DNA of 64,000 bases from Shewanella frigidimarina (GTDB lineage Bacteria; Pseudomonadota; Gammaproteobacteria; Enterobacterales; Shewanellaceae): contig NZ_RKKE01000003.1 of the NCBI RefSeq assembly GCF_003797125.1, positions 922,636 to 986,635 of the forward strand, in the 5' to 3' direction. A program made the translations under genes and the position numbers. The notes under the pieces were generated by a model. The model worked only from the letters and a program-made list of their open reading frames with translations. It was not told the DNA's origin and ran no database searches. Position 1 is the first letter of the stretch. Every line of letters starts with the position of its first letter. Shown here piece after piece: positions 1 through 7,997 of the stretch.

Positions 1-1
1 T

Positions 2-121
2 TTCCCTATCATTCCTGCGTTGCAGCCCTTAGAGCAAGTATTGTCTGAAGCTCAGGTTAATCTAACCAATACCGCGCGCAACATTGCTGCAATCATGTCA
101 CTTTCATTTGCGAGTAAGTAA
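2..121 (+). CDS. C-terminal end of an unidentified protein
   Basis: An open frame enters from the left edge and ends at a TAA at 119-121, giving the last 39 residues of a protein (ending SLSFASK). The tail is mildly hydrophobic and alanine-rich and shows no motif I can recognise. A strong hairpin lies just after the stop, which supports a real gene end. The family cannot be named from this fragment. Confidence 0.6.
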   Translation, partial: FPIIPALQPLEQVLSEAQVNLTNTARNIAAIMSLSFASK

Positions 122-127
122 TCATAT

Positions 128-159
128 CCAACACAAATGCCTTACCACATTTGTGTTGG
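128..159 (+). terminator. Rho-independent-type hairpin after the first partial gene
   Basis: A perfect 12-bp stem (CCAACACAAATG pairing with CATTTGTGTTGG) encloses an 8-nt loop, seven bases after the stop codon. It is followed by ATTATTC rather than a clean T-run, so termination is likely but not certain. Confidence 0.6.
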
Positions 160-351
160 ATTATTCATATCAACATCTTTCATCTTCTGAATAACCGCAG
201 CTAATCCGTAGTAATAACACGATAAATGCTTGAAGCGGAACCAGCCATACAGTAAAGTTAGCACCCTCATTTCGTCCTGAAGGTGCAGCGTTAATCGTAA
301 AGCACCCGTCAATGCTATCAGGATGAAGTTTTCATCATTACGGCAAGCAAA

Positions 352-1992
352 ATGACCTCGAAAATGACCCGTCAAGCAAACGCTTCAGAAGACAGTTTAC
401 TGCGAATTTTTACCGCCCCTGAAGATTCAACCTCGACGTTGAGCATTATTGAGCAAAAGCTATCTCAAGACCTCGCAGGTTTTTTAGGTAATAGTATCGC
501 CGCACTGGAAAAACCACTTTCAGAAATTGAAACCGACTTTAGCGCCTATCAGATCCCGACAGATCCCAAGTTCGTTTCTGATTATGCCGACGAAATAATG
601 CAAAACCTAGTCGCTCATTCAGTCCATACTTCAGCACCCAGTTTTATTGGACACATGACCTCGGCCTTGCCTTATTTTGTGTTACCACTGTCAAAAATGA
701 TGGTCGGGCTAAACCAAAATTTAGTCAAAATTGAAACATCCAAAGCCTTTACTCCATTAGAACGCCAAGTGTTAGGCATGATGCATAATTTGGTGTATCA
801 GCAATCTGATGATTTCTATCATCAATGGATGCACAGTGCTAACCACTCACTCGGGGCATTTTGCTCAGGTGGCACCGTTGCTAATATCACCGCACTGTGG
901 ATTGCCCGAAACCGGCTGCTACAACCACGCGGCGATTTTAAAGGCGTCACCCGCGAAGGAATGACGAAAGCATTGCGCTTTTATGGCTATGATGACCTTG
1001 CTATTTTAGTGTCAGATCGCGGTCATTACTCTTTGGGTAAAACTGCCGACTTGCTGGGTATTGGCCGAGATAACATCATTAGCATCCCAACAGATGAGCA
1101 TCATAAAGTCGATGTTGCCGCCATGCGAGATGCAGCAGAAAAGCTGGCACAACAAAATATTAAAGTGATGGCCATTGTCGGTATCGCTGGCACAACTGAA
1201 ACAGGCAATGTGGATCCCTTAACTGAATTAGCAGCGTTAGCCAGCGAGCTAAATTGCCATTTTCATGTCGACGCTGCCTGGGGCGGCGCGAGTTTATTAT
1301 CTAAAAAATATAGCCACTTATTGAAAGGCATCGAATTAGCTGACTCCGTCACTATCGATGCTCATAAGCAAATGTATGTTCCAATGGGCGCCGGTATGGT
1401 GCTATTTAAAGATCCTGAACTGGCTAAAGCCATAGTGCACCATGCTGAATATATTCTACGGGTAGGTTCAAAAGACTTAGGTAGTCAAACGCTGGAAGGT
1501 TCGCGCCCTGGGATGGCAATGCTAGTGCATGCTTGTCTTCAGATTATTGGCCGTGATGGCTATGAAATTCTCATTAATAACAGCCTAGAAAAAGCCCGTT
1601 ACTTTGGCTCAATCATCGACCAACATGCTGACTTTGAGTTAGTCACCGCACCGGAGTTATGCTTGCTGACCTATCGCTATGTACCTAAATCGGTGCAAGC
1701 CATACTCACTACAGCTCTAGCCAACCAAGATAGCGTTTTAGTTGCATCAATCAATGAACTACTCGATGGACTGACACAATTTATTCAAAAGCATCAACGC
1801 GAACAAGGTAAATCGTTTGTGTCACGCACACGTATTAAACCGGCAAAATACTTACGCCAACCAACGACAGTATTTCGTGTGGTACTGGCCAATCCGTTGA
1901 CCAGTCATCAAATATTGCATGATGTGCTCACCGAGCAAGTCGAAATTGCAGCTTTAGACAGCGAATATTTACCGCAACTACTCGCCTTATAG
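352..1992 (+). CDS. panP: PLP-dependent aspartate 1-decarboxylase, PanP type
   Basis: A group II PLP-dependent decarboxylase of 546 aa. The PanP family makes beta-alanine from aspartate for pantothenate and CoA synthesis and replaces PanD in many Vibrio and Shewanella relatives. Visible features are the long N-terminal region with the SFIGHMTSALPYF stretch, the substrate/cofactor segment CSGGTVANITALW, the HVDAAWGG motif, and the IDAHKQMYVP motif whose Lys339 should form the Schiff base with PLP. Length and motifs fit PanP better than glutamate decarboxylase, but the decarboxylated substrate is inferred from family likeness. The start is uncertain: ATG 352 and ATG 364 are both in frame and neither has a clear Shine-Dalgarno sequence. 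The gene appears to be monocistronic. Confidence 0.85.
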   Translation: MTSKMTRQANASEDSLLRIFTAPEDSTSTLSIIEQKLSQDLAGFLGNSIAALEKPLSEIETDFSAYQIPTDPKFVSDYADEIMQNLVAHSVHTSAPSFIGHMTSALPYFVLPLSKMMVGLNQNLVKIETSKAFTPLERQVLGMMHNLVYQQSDDFYHQWMHSANHSLGAFCSGGTVANITALWIARNRLLQPRGDFKGVTREGMTKALRFYGYDDLAILVSDRGHYSLGKTADLLGIGRDNIISIPTDEHHKVDVAAMRDAAEKLAQQNIKVMAIVGIAGTTETGNVDPLTELAALASELNCHFHVDAAWGGASLLSKKYSHLLKGIELADSVTIDAHKQMYVPMGAGMVLFKDPELAKAIVHHAEYILRVGSKDLGSQTLEGSRPGMAMLVHACLQIIGRDGYEILINNSLEKARYFGSIIDQHADFELVTAPELCLLTYRYVPKSVQAILTTALANQDSVLVASINELLDGLTQFIQKHQREQGKSFVSRTRIKPAKYLRQPTTVFRVVLANPLTSHQILHDVLTEQVEIAALDSEYLPQLLAL

Positions 1993-2091
1993 GCCGGACT
2001 TATCTATATAGAGTCTATTTAACTTTATGTTTATCTGCATAAGAACATGATAAAGGTTAATGAACTAGCTCATATTTCGACAAAAGTGGAT

Positions 2092-2385
2092 TTAAGATAG
2101 GCCTACGGCCACTAACGTCGTGGCGCTTCGCCCACACCAGACCAAGAGGAAACCAACGGCTGTTCCCTCTTGGAACTCCCAGCCGCCCCGCAACATTTTC
2201 TGAAAAACGAAAAGTCGCCATGGGGTCAGATTTAACTTTGACCTACATTTGCAGACTGCTTCGGCCTTATTCGAAAATGCTATCGCTTCCGATAGGCCAT
2301 CCATGGCCAACGAAAGCTAGCCTGACGTCCTGTCAGGCTCACGCTATTTTCTTCAACGGCCTCAAGTGCAGAGTTGAATTTATAA
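2092..2385 (-). repeat. Dispersed repeat, copy A (minus orientation)
   Basis: Read on the minus strand this segment closely matches 10585-10900 on the plus strand and, over its second half, 13110-13285. Shared blocks include the palindrome AGCCTGACAGGACGTCAGGCT-like core, CCATGGCGAC, AAAATGTTGCGGGGCGGCTG and AGCCGTTGGTTTCCT. Short open frames inside it are not conserved and look like chance. It sits directly beyond the last attC site of the cassette array. Confidence 0.75.
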
Positions 2386-2474
2386 AACTTTAAGCAAAGC
2401 TAACTTATTTTTGGACATTTCCGAGTTAGAACATTAATTCTAATTCGTGAGTTTCAGGTTAAAATTTCTATGTG

Positions 2475-2580
2475 TAACGCCCGCATAAACAGCGGAACAA
2501 TTTTGGACGCATTTTTGCGTCGTTTCTCTTTGCAAAAATTCGGACTAAATTGTAAGTCTGAATTGATGCGCTTGTTATAA
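2475..2580 (-). other. attC site of cassette 1 (last in the array)
   Basis: The site runs from TAACGCC (2475-2481) to the core-type GTTATAA (2574-2580). Between them are complementary arms (ACAATTTT near the left, AAATTGT near the right), the usual folded layout of integron attC sites. It overlaps the stop codon of the 146-aa protein gene, as is typical for compact cassettes. Confidence 0.75.
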
Positions 2581-3015
2581 GCCATTTGCCACTTCAAGGT
2601 AAGACTTAGAACCAATACCAACCTGTGCCCAAACTTTACGTTTGTGGTTGCCAAGGTAATCGTATTGTTCGTCCATGTCCCAGAGAGTAACTATTTGATC
2701 AGGGAAAATATACTCCGACTCATTAAACGAGTGACTCTCCGATTCATTAGCGGAAATTGCATTAAATAAAGTAATGCCTTCAACATCAAATGCGTCAATA
2801 CCACCAAACATAAGTTGGTAATTAACGTTTTGAGATACACCGATAAAGTCTACTAAGTCGTTTTCAAATTCAATTTGAAGACAACTATCAAAATAGAAAT
2901 CGCTAGATCCATCGGACAAAGTAAAAAAACCAGAGAATAGTTCTTTAACTTGTTCTCTAGACATTCCAAGTTTGATGGGTCCAATTCCATCATGAGGCTT
3001 AATTACAAACTCCAT
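2575..3015 (-). CDS. Uncharacterised 146-aa cassette protein
   Basis: A complete small acidic protein of 146 aa with no signal peptide or membrane segment. It opens with an IGPIKLGMSREQVKELF stretch, a short motif seen at the start of several small uncharacterised bacterial proteins, including some toxin-immunity-like ones. I do not recognise a named family. The start ATG has an AGGAAG sequence just upstream. The stop codon lies inside the downstream attC R' sequence and the next attC lies just upstream of the start, so the gene fills one integron cassette. A role in defence, immunity or stress is possible for a cassette gene but nothing in the sequence proves it. Confidence 0.75.
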   Translation of the reverse strand: MEFVIKPHDGIGPIKLGMSREQVKELFSGFFTLSDGSSDFYFDSCLQIEFENDLVDFIGVSQNVNYQLMFGGIDAFDVEGITLFNAISANESESHSFNESEYIFPDQIVTLWDMDEQYDYLGNHKRKVWAQVGIGSKSYLEVANGL

Positions 3016-3031
3016 ACCTTCCTATGGCTTA

Positions 3032-3128
3032 TAACGCCGCGTTAAGCGGACTAAAATTGTGGGTTAAAATGTGTAGCGAATAGAAACGTAACCAACTGTT
3101 TTAGTTCAGTTTAAACACCTTGTTAGTT
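3032..3128 (-). other. attC site of cassette 2 (defence-like cassette)
   Basis: TAACGCC at 3032-3038 and GTTAGTT at 3122-3128 bound a 97-bp site. The inner arms pair (GTTAAGCGGACTAAAAT against TTAGTTCAGTTTAAA, and GTGGGTTA against TAACCAAC). The arms are nearly the same as at 7899-7995 and 9044-9140, so these sites belong to one attC family. Confidence 0.85.
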
Positions 3129-3141
3129 GCTATATGGAGAG

Positions 3142-4005
3142 TCAAACATTGGCGTTTACTATACGCGAAAAATATGCATTTATGGCTAGACTTTTCATTA
3201 GAACTACACGCCAATGATTTATGCCATATAGGGTTTCTTCAGTAGCCAATAAATTTTCAACAAACAGCCTTACATTTGCTCCCCCACATCTAATGTGGGC
3301 AACACAAGAATTAAAAAGCTCCGTGATCTCGTCACTTGCCAATTCATTATATGTAAAAATTAATCCAAGTTTTTCGTAATGCGATAAGAGCACTTCCCAC
3401 AAAGCGTTTTGTATATTGATAGGCCTTTGTATAGAAAACTGAGCGCCTATAGAACCTGCCCCAGTAACAATATTTACATTAATATATTGAACATTAGGAA
3501 TTATATCTTTATAGAAATACAGGAAAGTTCTGTGAGTGTTATTTTTCCAAAAATTATTCTTAGTCGAATTACATGAACCACAACAAGGGACTAAATTTAA
3601 TGCATGGACAGACAACTCTGGAAAGTGTGCTTCTGGTAAATAATGATCATATGTTTTAGGTAGGGTAACCCCACAATAGGGGCACCGCTTTAAAAACCTA
3701 GTAGGTTGTGTATCTTCTATTAATTTAAAGATCTCTTTTACTTTTTTCGTACGGCCTTTATAACAGCTTAATAAATCATCTTTATGCGCGGCAAGAGCAG
3801 GATCTTCGGGGAAGCTAAATAACGTATTCTGTACAATCGCTTGTTCAAATAGACTATACCGTGCAAGTATTTGAGGCTCTAATAGTAGTAAATTAGTTTT
3901 TGTTGTATTTGGGTTACCTTTAACGGTATTTGCTTTTGAACTCACCACATTTTTATGCCTTTGTGAGTAAGTTACAACTGCCGAAGGAGCTACCATTGTT
4001 TTCAT
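3142..4005 (-). CDS. HNH endonuclease, PtuB-like partner of the upstream ATPase
   Basis: A 287-aa protein with one clear HNH nuclease core. A zinc-binding CPYC (C108, C111) precedes Asp120-His121 (the DHYLPE stretch), then Asn137 and the second zinc pair in CCGSCNSTK (C142, C145), with Asn146 and Lys149. This is the CxxC-DH-N-CxxCN arrangement of HNH enzymes such as McrA-type and PtuB. The N-terminal 100 residues and C-terminal 130 residues match no family I know. The ATG start overlaps the stop of the ATPase gene as ATGA, implying translational coupling. An ATPase followed by an HNH gene is the layout of Septu (PtuA-PtuB) and retron-associated PtuAB defence. A homing or restriction role is an alternative. 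The nuclease motif is secure; the system name is an inference. Confidence 0.8.
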   Translation of the reverse strand: MKTMVAPSAVVTYSQRHKNVVSSKANTVKGNPNTTKTNLLLLEPQILARYSLFEQAIVQNTLFSFPEDPALAAHKDDLLSCYKGRTKKVKEIFKLIEDTQPTRFLKRCPYCGVTLPKTYDHYLPEAHFPELSVHALNLVPCCGSCNSTKNNFWKNNTHRTFLYFYKDIIPNVQYINVNIVTGAGSIGAQFSIQRPINIQNALWEVLLSHYEKLGLIFTYNELASDEITELFNSCVAHIRCGGANVRLFVENLLATEETLYGINHWRVVLMKSLAINAYFSRIVNANV

Positions 4006-5456
4006 TTATCATCACCATACTGTGCAAGCAAGTATGCTTTTGCATTAAAACCTAATCCATTTTCAAATAAGTTATTTACCTCTTCAAAAGGCATTGTTTT
4101 AGATAACCCCTTTAACACTGTTTTATAGTGATTCGTAATATTAACTGTATCAAATACATGCCTTGTTAATTCAGAAATATTTTTCCCAAATGTTTCAAAA
4201 TTCATAATTGACGACAATGTACTATTACCTTCTCTCGTCAGCAAGATCACTCTTTTTCTAGGGATTTCTTGTATAACAATCGGAGAATGCGTTGCAATAA
4301 TTGCAAAAGAGTTAAATTGTTTTAGCATTTTATTCATCACATTAAATAGATGTGCAACAGCATTAGGATGTAAATGAGTTTCTGGCTCATCAAATAGAAC
4401 CAAGGTATTATCTTGTATTTTAGCAACAAGCGCAGTAACGAAATGGGCTAGAATAGATTGACCAGAACTTAATAATGATAATGCACCATCATCAGACTCA
4501 TGATCATTATTTATCTCATTTTCAAGTTTAGAATTAAACTCAACACTTGAATTATCAAGAATTTGCGACATAAACGAAATCCATGTACTTGAACGCCCCA
4601 ACTCATTAATTTTTAACAGGTTACCTTTGTAATTTTCAATAAGAGATGTTTTTGACAAATTCCCATTTTCATTTCTAATTCCACAATAGGCATAGCTTGC
4701 CTGAGGGTTTTTAGGTCTAATAAACTTATCAAAAGCACTATATGAAACTGTTATTACACGATTGAATATTGGTCTATTTCCTTTGGACCTTTCATTTTTA
4801 TCATCAATTGTTTTTTGAGATACTCTACCAACCTGAACTAAATCCTTAGCTAATTCCCCCATTAAATGAGTTTTTCCTACTGCGTTACGACCAATTATGC
4901 CTACTATTCTGCCAGGTAAATAATCATACTCATCAAAATCAACTGAAATACTGAATGGGTTATCAGCGCCTTCAATATCTACAGTATATTCAAAGGAAAA
5001 ATCTTCATCGTATTCTTCATCAAGGATAATAGACCGACCAAAACGGAATGAACTGCTAGCACTATTTTCTCTAAACAATGCATTTCTATATGCTGATTTG
5101 CTCTCGAATACATCAGCCTTATTCGATTGCCACGAAATATCATTTAAAGACTCTAAGATAACTGCAGACTAATTAGATCCAATAGCTTTAAAGAGATTTT
5201 TATAAAATTCAAGATTTTGCCCTAAACTGATATATTCATCTTCAAGATTTGAAAATTCAGGAGGAAGTAATTTATGTCCCTTACCTTTCTGTAATATCTT
5301 TATTTCACCTATTTGTACAACATCAGCTTTACTCTTATGGTACCGAAGATGGAAAGTACACACTGTACCAAAATCATCCCAATTATCAGTAGACAAACTA
5401 AAAACAGGGTAAACATCGCTAATTAATGGTGTATTGAATCCTTTGACTTTAAACAT
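4002..5456 (-). pseudogene. AAA/ABC-type ATPase, PtuA-like, split by an in-frame TAG
   Basis: One reading frame runs from ATG at 5456 to TGA at 4002, 485 codons, but codon 96 (5169-5171) is TAG. The coding sense continues without a break after the stop (SAVILESLND, then ADVFESKSAYRN). The two visible pieces are residues 1-95 and a downstream part from about residue 127. The downstream part has Walker A GRNAVGKT (residues 189-196 of the joined frame), an ABC-like LSSGQ signature, Walker B LVLFDEPETHLHP and a switch-like ATHSP. This is the SMC/OLD/PtuA type of ATPase (AAA_21). The stop could be a true inactivating mutation, a sequencing error or a read-through site. Reinitiation at TTG 5078 would give a 358-aa ATPase lacking the N-terminal domain. 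The gene is coupled to the HNH nuclease by a 4-bp overlap. Confidence 0.8.
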
Positions 5457-5493
5457 AGATTATTAGATACCTCGGAGAATGATGGTTTGCAAC

Positions 5494-5588
5494 TAACGCT
5501 AAATTAAACGGCAAAATAAGTTGGATTGCTTTTTTGCGTTACTTTGCAAAAAACGAGACAAGCTTTTTTTGTCCGATTGAATGCCTTG
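5494..5588 (-). other. Left part of an attC site interrupted by the IS element
   Basis: TAACGCT at 5494-5500 followed by TTAAACGGCAAAA, and later the matching arm TTTTTTTGTCCGATTGAA, reproduces the layout of the intact sites nearby. The site breaks off at CCTTG (5584-5588), where intact sites continue with TTAG. The missing core (TTAGCT) is found on the other side of the IS at 7248-7253. It belonged to the cassette carrying the 205-aa protein. Confidence 0.75.
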
Positions 5589-5665
5589 ATACTCATTGAG
5601 CCCCCTCCCTAGCAAGCCGCATCAGCGGTATGCTTAAGGTGACTAAACCAACAGGAGAAAGCTCA

Positions 5666-6709
5666 ATGAGATTTTATAATAACTCACATCCATACTACTG
5701 TGGTATCGATTTACATGCGCGTTTACTTTATGTCTGTATCATTGATTCTAAAGGGGAAGTTGTAGCTCATAAAAAGATAGGTGCCAGTAAAGATGACTTA
5801 TTACTCATTCTAGAACCTTATATCGGCAATGTAATTGTCGGGGTTGAGTGCATGCATTGCTGGTATTGGGTGTCAGACTGGTGTGCTGAACTTGGGATTG
5901 ATTTTATCTTAGGTCATGCGCTTTATATGAAGGCGATTCACGGTGGTAAAACCAAAAATGATAAAGTCGATTCCTTTAAAATTGCCACACTACTGCGTGG
6001 TGGTAACTTTCCAATAGCTTATGATTATCCAAGTGAAATGCGCGCAGCTCGTGATCTACTGCGCCGAAGAATGAAGATTGTCCGTCACGGGGCCATGCTC
6101 AAAGGTCATGTGGTTAACACCAACAGCCAATACAATTTACCTGCCACTGAACTTAACCTTAAAAACATCTCTGCAAGAAAAAAACTTCGCGAGCAATATC
6201 AAGATCCTATCGTACAACGCAACATTGATTTAGACATGGCACTACTTGATTGTTATGCAAAGGAACTCGCACAGGTTGAATGGTTCATTGAAAAACAGGC
6301 CAAAAATCATAATCCCGTCTATTTAGAATTACTGAAAACAGTACCAGGTATTGGCAAGATTTTGTCACTGACAATCCTCTATGAAATCGGTGATATCAGT
6401 CGATTTGAGTCAGTACAAAAGTTTGCTTCATACTCTCGATTGGTCAAATGCAAAGCAGAATCAGCGGGTAAAACCTATGGCACCAATGGCAATAAAATCG
6501 GTAATGCTCATTTGAAATGGGCATTCTCAGAAGCAGCGGTGCTGTACCTGCGAGGCAATGACAAAGCACGTAACTACCTTAATCGATTACAAAAACGAAT
6601 GAGTAAAGCAAAGGCGTTGTCTGCACTGGCACATAAGCTTGGTCGCTGCGTCTATTTCATGCTGAAGAACAAAACGGTGTTTGATGAACAACGATTCTTA
6701 AAAGGATAA
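5666..6709 (+). CDS. IS110-family transposase (DEDD type)
   Basis: A transposase of 347 aa from ATG 5666, chosen because AGGAG (5653-5657) sits 8 nt upstream; a longer frame from ATG 5630 is less likely. The N-terminal DEDD_Tnp domain has Asp in CGIDLHARLLY, Glu in VGVECMHCWYW and the acidic pair in KNDKVDSFKIA. The C-terminal Transposase_20 domain has TVPGIGKILSLTIL followed by FASYSRLVK, which holds the serine expected to be nucleophilic, and GNAHLKWAFSEAA. The length and domain order are those of an intact IS110/IS1111 enzyme, and no frameshift is seen. The enzyme is expected to insert the element through a bridge-RNA-guided reaction, here into an attC site. Confidence 0.92.
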   Translation: MRFYNNSHPYYCGIDLHARLLYVCIIDSKGEVVAHKKIGASKDDLLLILEPYIGNVIVGVECMHCWYWVSDWCAELGIDFILGHALYMKAIHGGKTKNDKVDSFKIATLLRGGNFPIAYDYPSEMRAARDLLRRRMKIVRHGAMLKGHVVNTNSQYNLPATELNLKNISARKKLREQYQDPIVQRNIDLDMALLDCYAKELAQVEWFIEKQAKNHNPVYLELLKTVPGIGKILSLTILYEIGDISRFESVQKFASYSRLVKCKAESAGKTYGTNGNKIGNAHLKWAFSEAAVLYLRGNDKARNYLNRLQKRMSKAKALSALAHKLGRCVYFMLKNKTVFDEQRFLKG

Positions 6710-6712
6710 GTC

Positions 6713-7245
6713 GCGCAATAAGGTGAGCTGAACGTCTAACTAGATACTCTTAAAAAGGAGAAGCGAGCATGACCGTGAATGATGTGGCTAATGAAGCAAT
6801 GACTTCTCACCATCATCACTATGCCAAATGCTATTTAAGCTACATTGCCTGCTGTTGATTTTACAAAGAATGACACCTTATTGGCGCGCATTAATAAATA
6901 CAATCAACAAAGTCGTTTACACCCTAAATGAGCCTGAAACTAACTGTGCAAAAAGCACCTCTGACTTGAATAGTGCCATCTTAGGGTTAACCGATAAATG
7001 TCTCGGCTTTAGCCTCCTGCGTCGCTCTACCTCCTAAATCCATTTAGTCGTAGTGCCCCTGGATTGATAAGCGGCAGGCAGCGATAAGATCGCGCTAAGA
7101 GAGCCTCTATATGTGTTTGCTGTAAACGATGATTTGACAGCTAAATGACAGGCGAAGTAGATGAATTTGTTGATTGATTTAAATTTGACTGCAAAAGCAG
7201 TCAAATAAGTTAGGCTCGCCTATTGACTGGCGGAAGGCTCATATG
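6713..7245 (+). ncRNA. Candidate bridge RNA region of the IS element
   Basis: About 530 nt lie between the transposase stop and the right end, far longer than needed for an inverted repeat. In the IS1111 group the bridge RNA is encoded in this 3' region. A local stem is visible in the distal part (TTTGACTGC pairing with GCAGTCAAA around 7182-7204). I cannot fold the RNA or define its ends, target loop or donor loop by eye, so only the region is marked. Confidence 0.3.
6769..6858 (+). CDS. Possible 29-aa peptide in the IS 3' region
   Basis: A short frame starts at ATG 6769 behind a good AAGGAG (6755-6760) and encodes a His-rich 29-aa peptide ending in Cys-Cys. It may be a real leader-like peptide, the start of a decayed passenger gene (a second coding-like frame ending RLHPK follows), or chance. 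No family is recognised. Confidence 0.2.
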   Translation: MTVNDVANEAMTSHHHHYAKCYLSYIACC

Positions 7246-7252
7246 TGTTAGC
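7246..7252 (-). other. Right remnant (core) of the interrupted attC site
   Basis: TGTTAGC directly follows the IS end and restores the GTTAG core missing from the half site at 5494-5588. The 205-aa protein gene ends 10 nt further on, which is the normal spacing between gene end and attC in this array. Confidence 0.6.
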
Positions 7253-7261
7253 TCGATTTAG

Positions 7262-7879
7262 CTATTGTTCTAATTTTAGTTCAACTCTCATTTGCTTAAT
7301 TATTTCCTTTTGAAGAAATCCAATTTCTTTACCCTTACTCTTCATTTGGATAGCAATTGGCGATTCAAAATCAGGCATAGTAAATGCCTGCTTCATTTCA
7401 GTTAGCCACTCAGCAGATAACTCTAATATTTCCTGATGAGCTTCTTCAAATTCATTAGTTAACGCAAATAGTTTTGGAGATCCTAAAACCTTTAATGTGG
7501 TGCTTTCTTGAGTTGCTTTTCTATGTGCTGTTTGGATCTTCATTGGGAATTCATTTACTGCGTCCTGAAACTCAATCAAAGCATCGTTTGAGTTATCTGA
7601 ATCCAATAGCTTTTTGAATTGATCTTTTAGCGTCACCTGAGAAAACTCTTCATAGTCGTTGCCAACACCAGAAGCCGCATCTTCAAATTTTTTGAAGTAT
7701 TCGGAGTAAACTTTAGTTCTTATTTCTAAAATTCGATCTTCTCGCTCCCTTTTTCCTTTCAAATAATGCAATAAGATAGGTATTAAAACGGATGCTAATA
7801 TGACACAGACAGCAGGAACAATTACTTTGGGCTCAAACCAAGCATTAAGTGCTATTTCTTTTACGACATCCGATGACAC
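7262..7879 (-). CDS. Membrane-anchored coiled protein in a cassette, unknown function
   Basis: A 205-aa protein starting at GTG 7879, with AGGGAG 8 nt upstream. Residues about 17-40 form one hydrophobic segment (VPAVCVILASVLIPILLHYL), followed by a basic KGKRERED stretch. The remaining 160 residues are charged and predicted helical, so the likely topology is an N-terminal anchor with a cytoplasmic helical domain. No family is recognised. It occupies its own cassette: the IS-split attC lies downstream and the site at 7899-7995 upstream. Single-pass anchored helical proteins occur among phage-defence effectors and among unknown cassette genes alike, so no function is assigned. Confidence 0.7.
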   Translation of the reverse strand: MSSDVVKEIALNAWFEPKVIVPAVCVILASVLIPILLHYLKGKREREDRILEIRTKVYSEYFKKFEDAASGVGNDYEEFSQVTLKDQFKKLLDSDNSNDALIEFQDAVNEFPMKIQTAHRKATQESTTLKVLGSPKLFALTNEFEEAHQEILELSAEWLTEMKQAFTMPDFESPIAIQMKSKGKEIGFLQKEIIKQMRVELKLEQ

Positions 7880-7898
7880 AGTAATGCTCCCTGAGAGC

Positions 7899-7995
7899 TA
7901 ACGCCCAGTTAAACGGACAAAAATTGTTGGCTATAATTTTGTGAGGAACGAACAATAGCCAACTGTTTTTGTTCCGTTTAAAGTGCTTGTTAGGT
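7899..7995 (-). other. attC site of the NTPase-SH3 cassette
   Basis: TAACGCC (7899-7905) to GTTAGGT (7989-7995), 97 bp. Arms AACGGACAAAAATTGTTGGC and GCCAACTGTTTTTGTTCCGTT are almost perfectly complementary around a spacer, making a strong attC hairpin. The NTPase gene ends 2 nt beyond the core. Confidence 0.88.
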
Positions 7996-7997
7996 TA

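Larger units (their letters stand above)
5587..7247 (+). mobile_element. IS110-family element (IS1111-attC type) inserted in an attC site
   Basis: About 1.66 kb between the two halves of one attC site. Near the left edge is TGAGCCCCCTCCC (from 5597), and near the right edge the inverted partner TGAGCCTTCCGCC on the minus strand (7229-7241). These are subterminal inverted repeats set back about 10 and 6 nt from the edges, typical of the IS1111 group. A TG pair is present at both junctions, so the exact edges are ambiguous by about 2 nt. The single transposase is followed by a long, mostly non-coding 3' region. Established knowledge: an IS1111 subgroup targets integron attC sites, and IS110-type elements use a bridge RNA. 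Confidence 0.8.

Noticed and set aside
142..375. Minus-strand open frame of 77 codons before panP
   Set aside because: It covers the terminator and the panP leader, starts inside panP and has no ribosome site or family likeness.
6828..7037. Open frame of 69 codons inside the IS element
   Set aside because: No ribosome site and no protein-like pattern; lies in the probable bridge RNA region.
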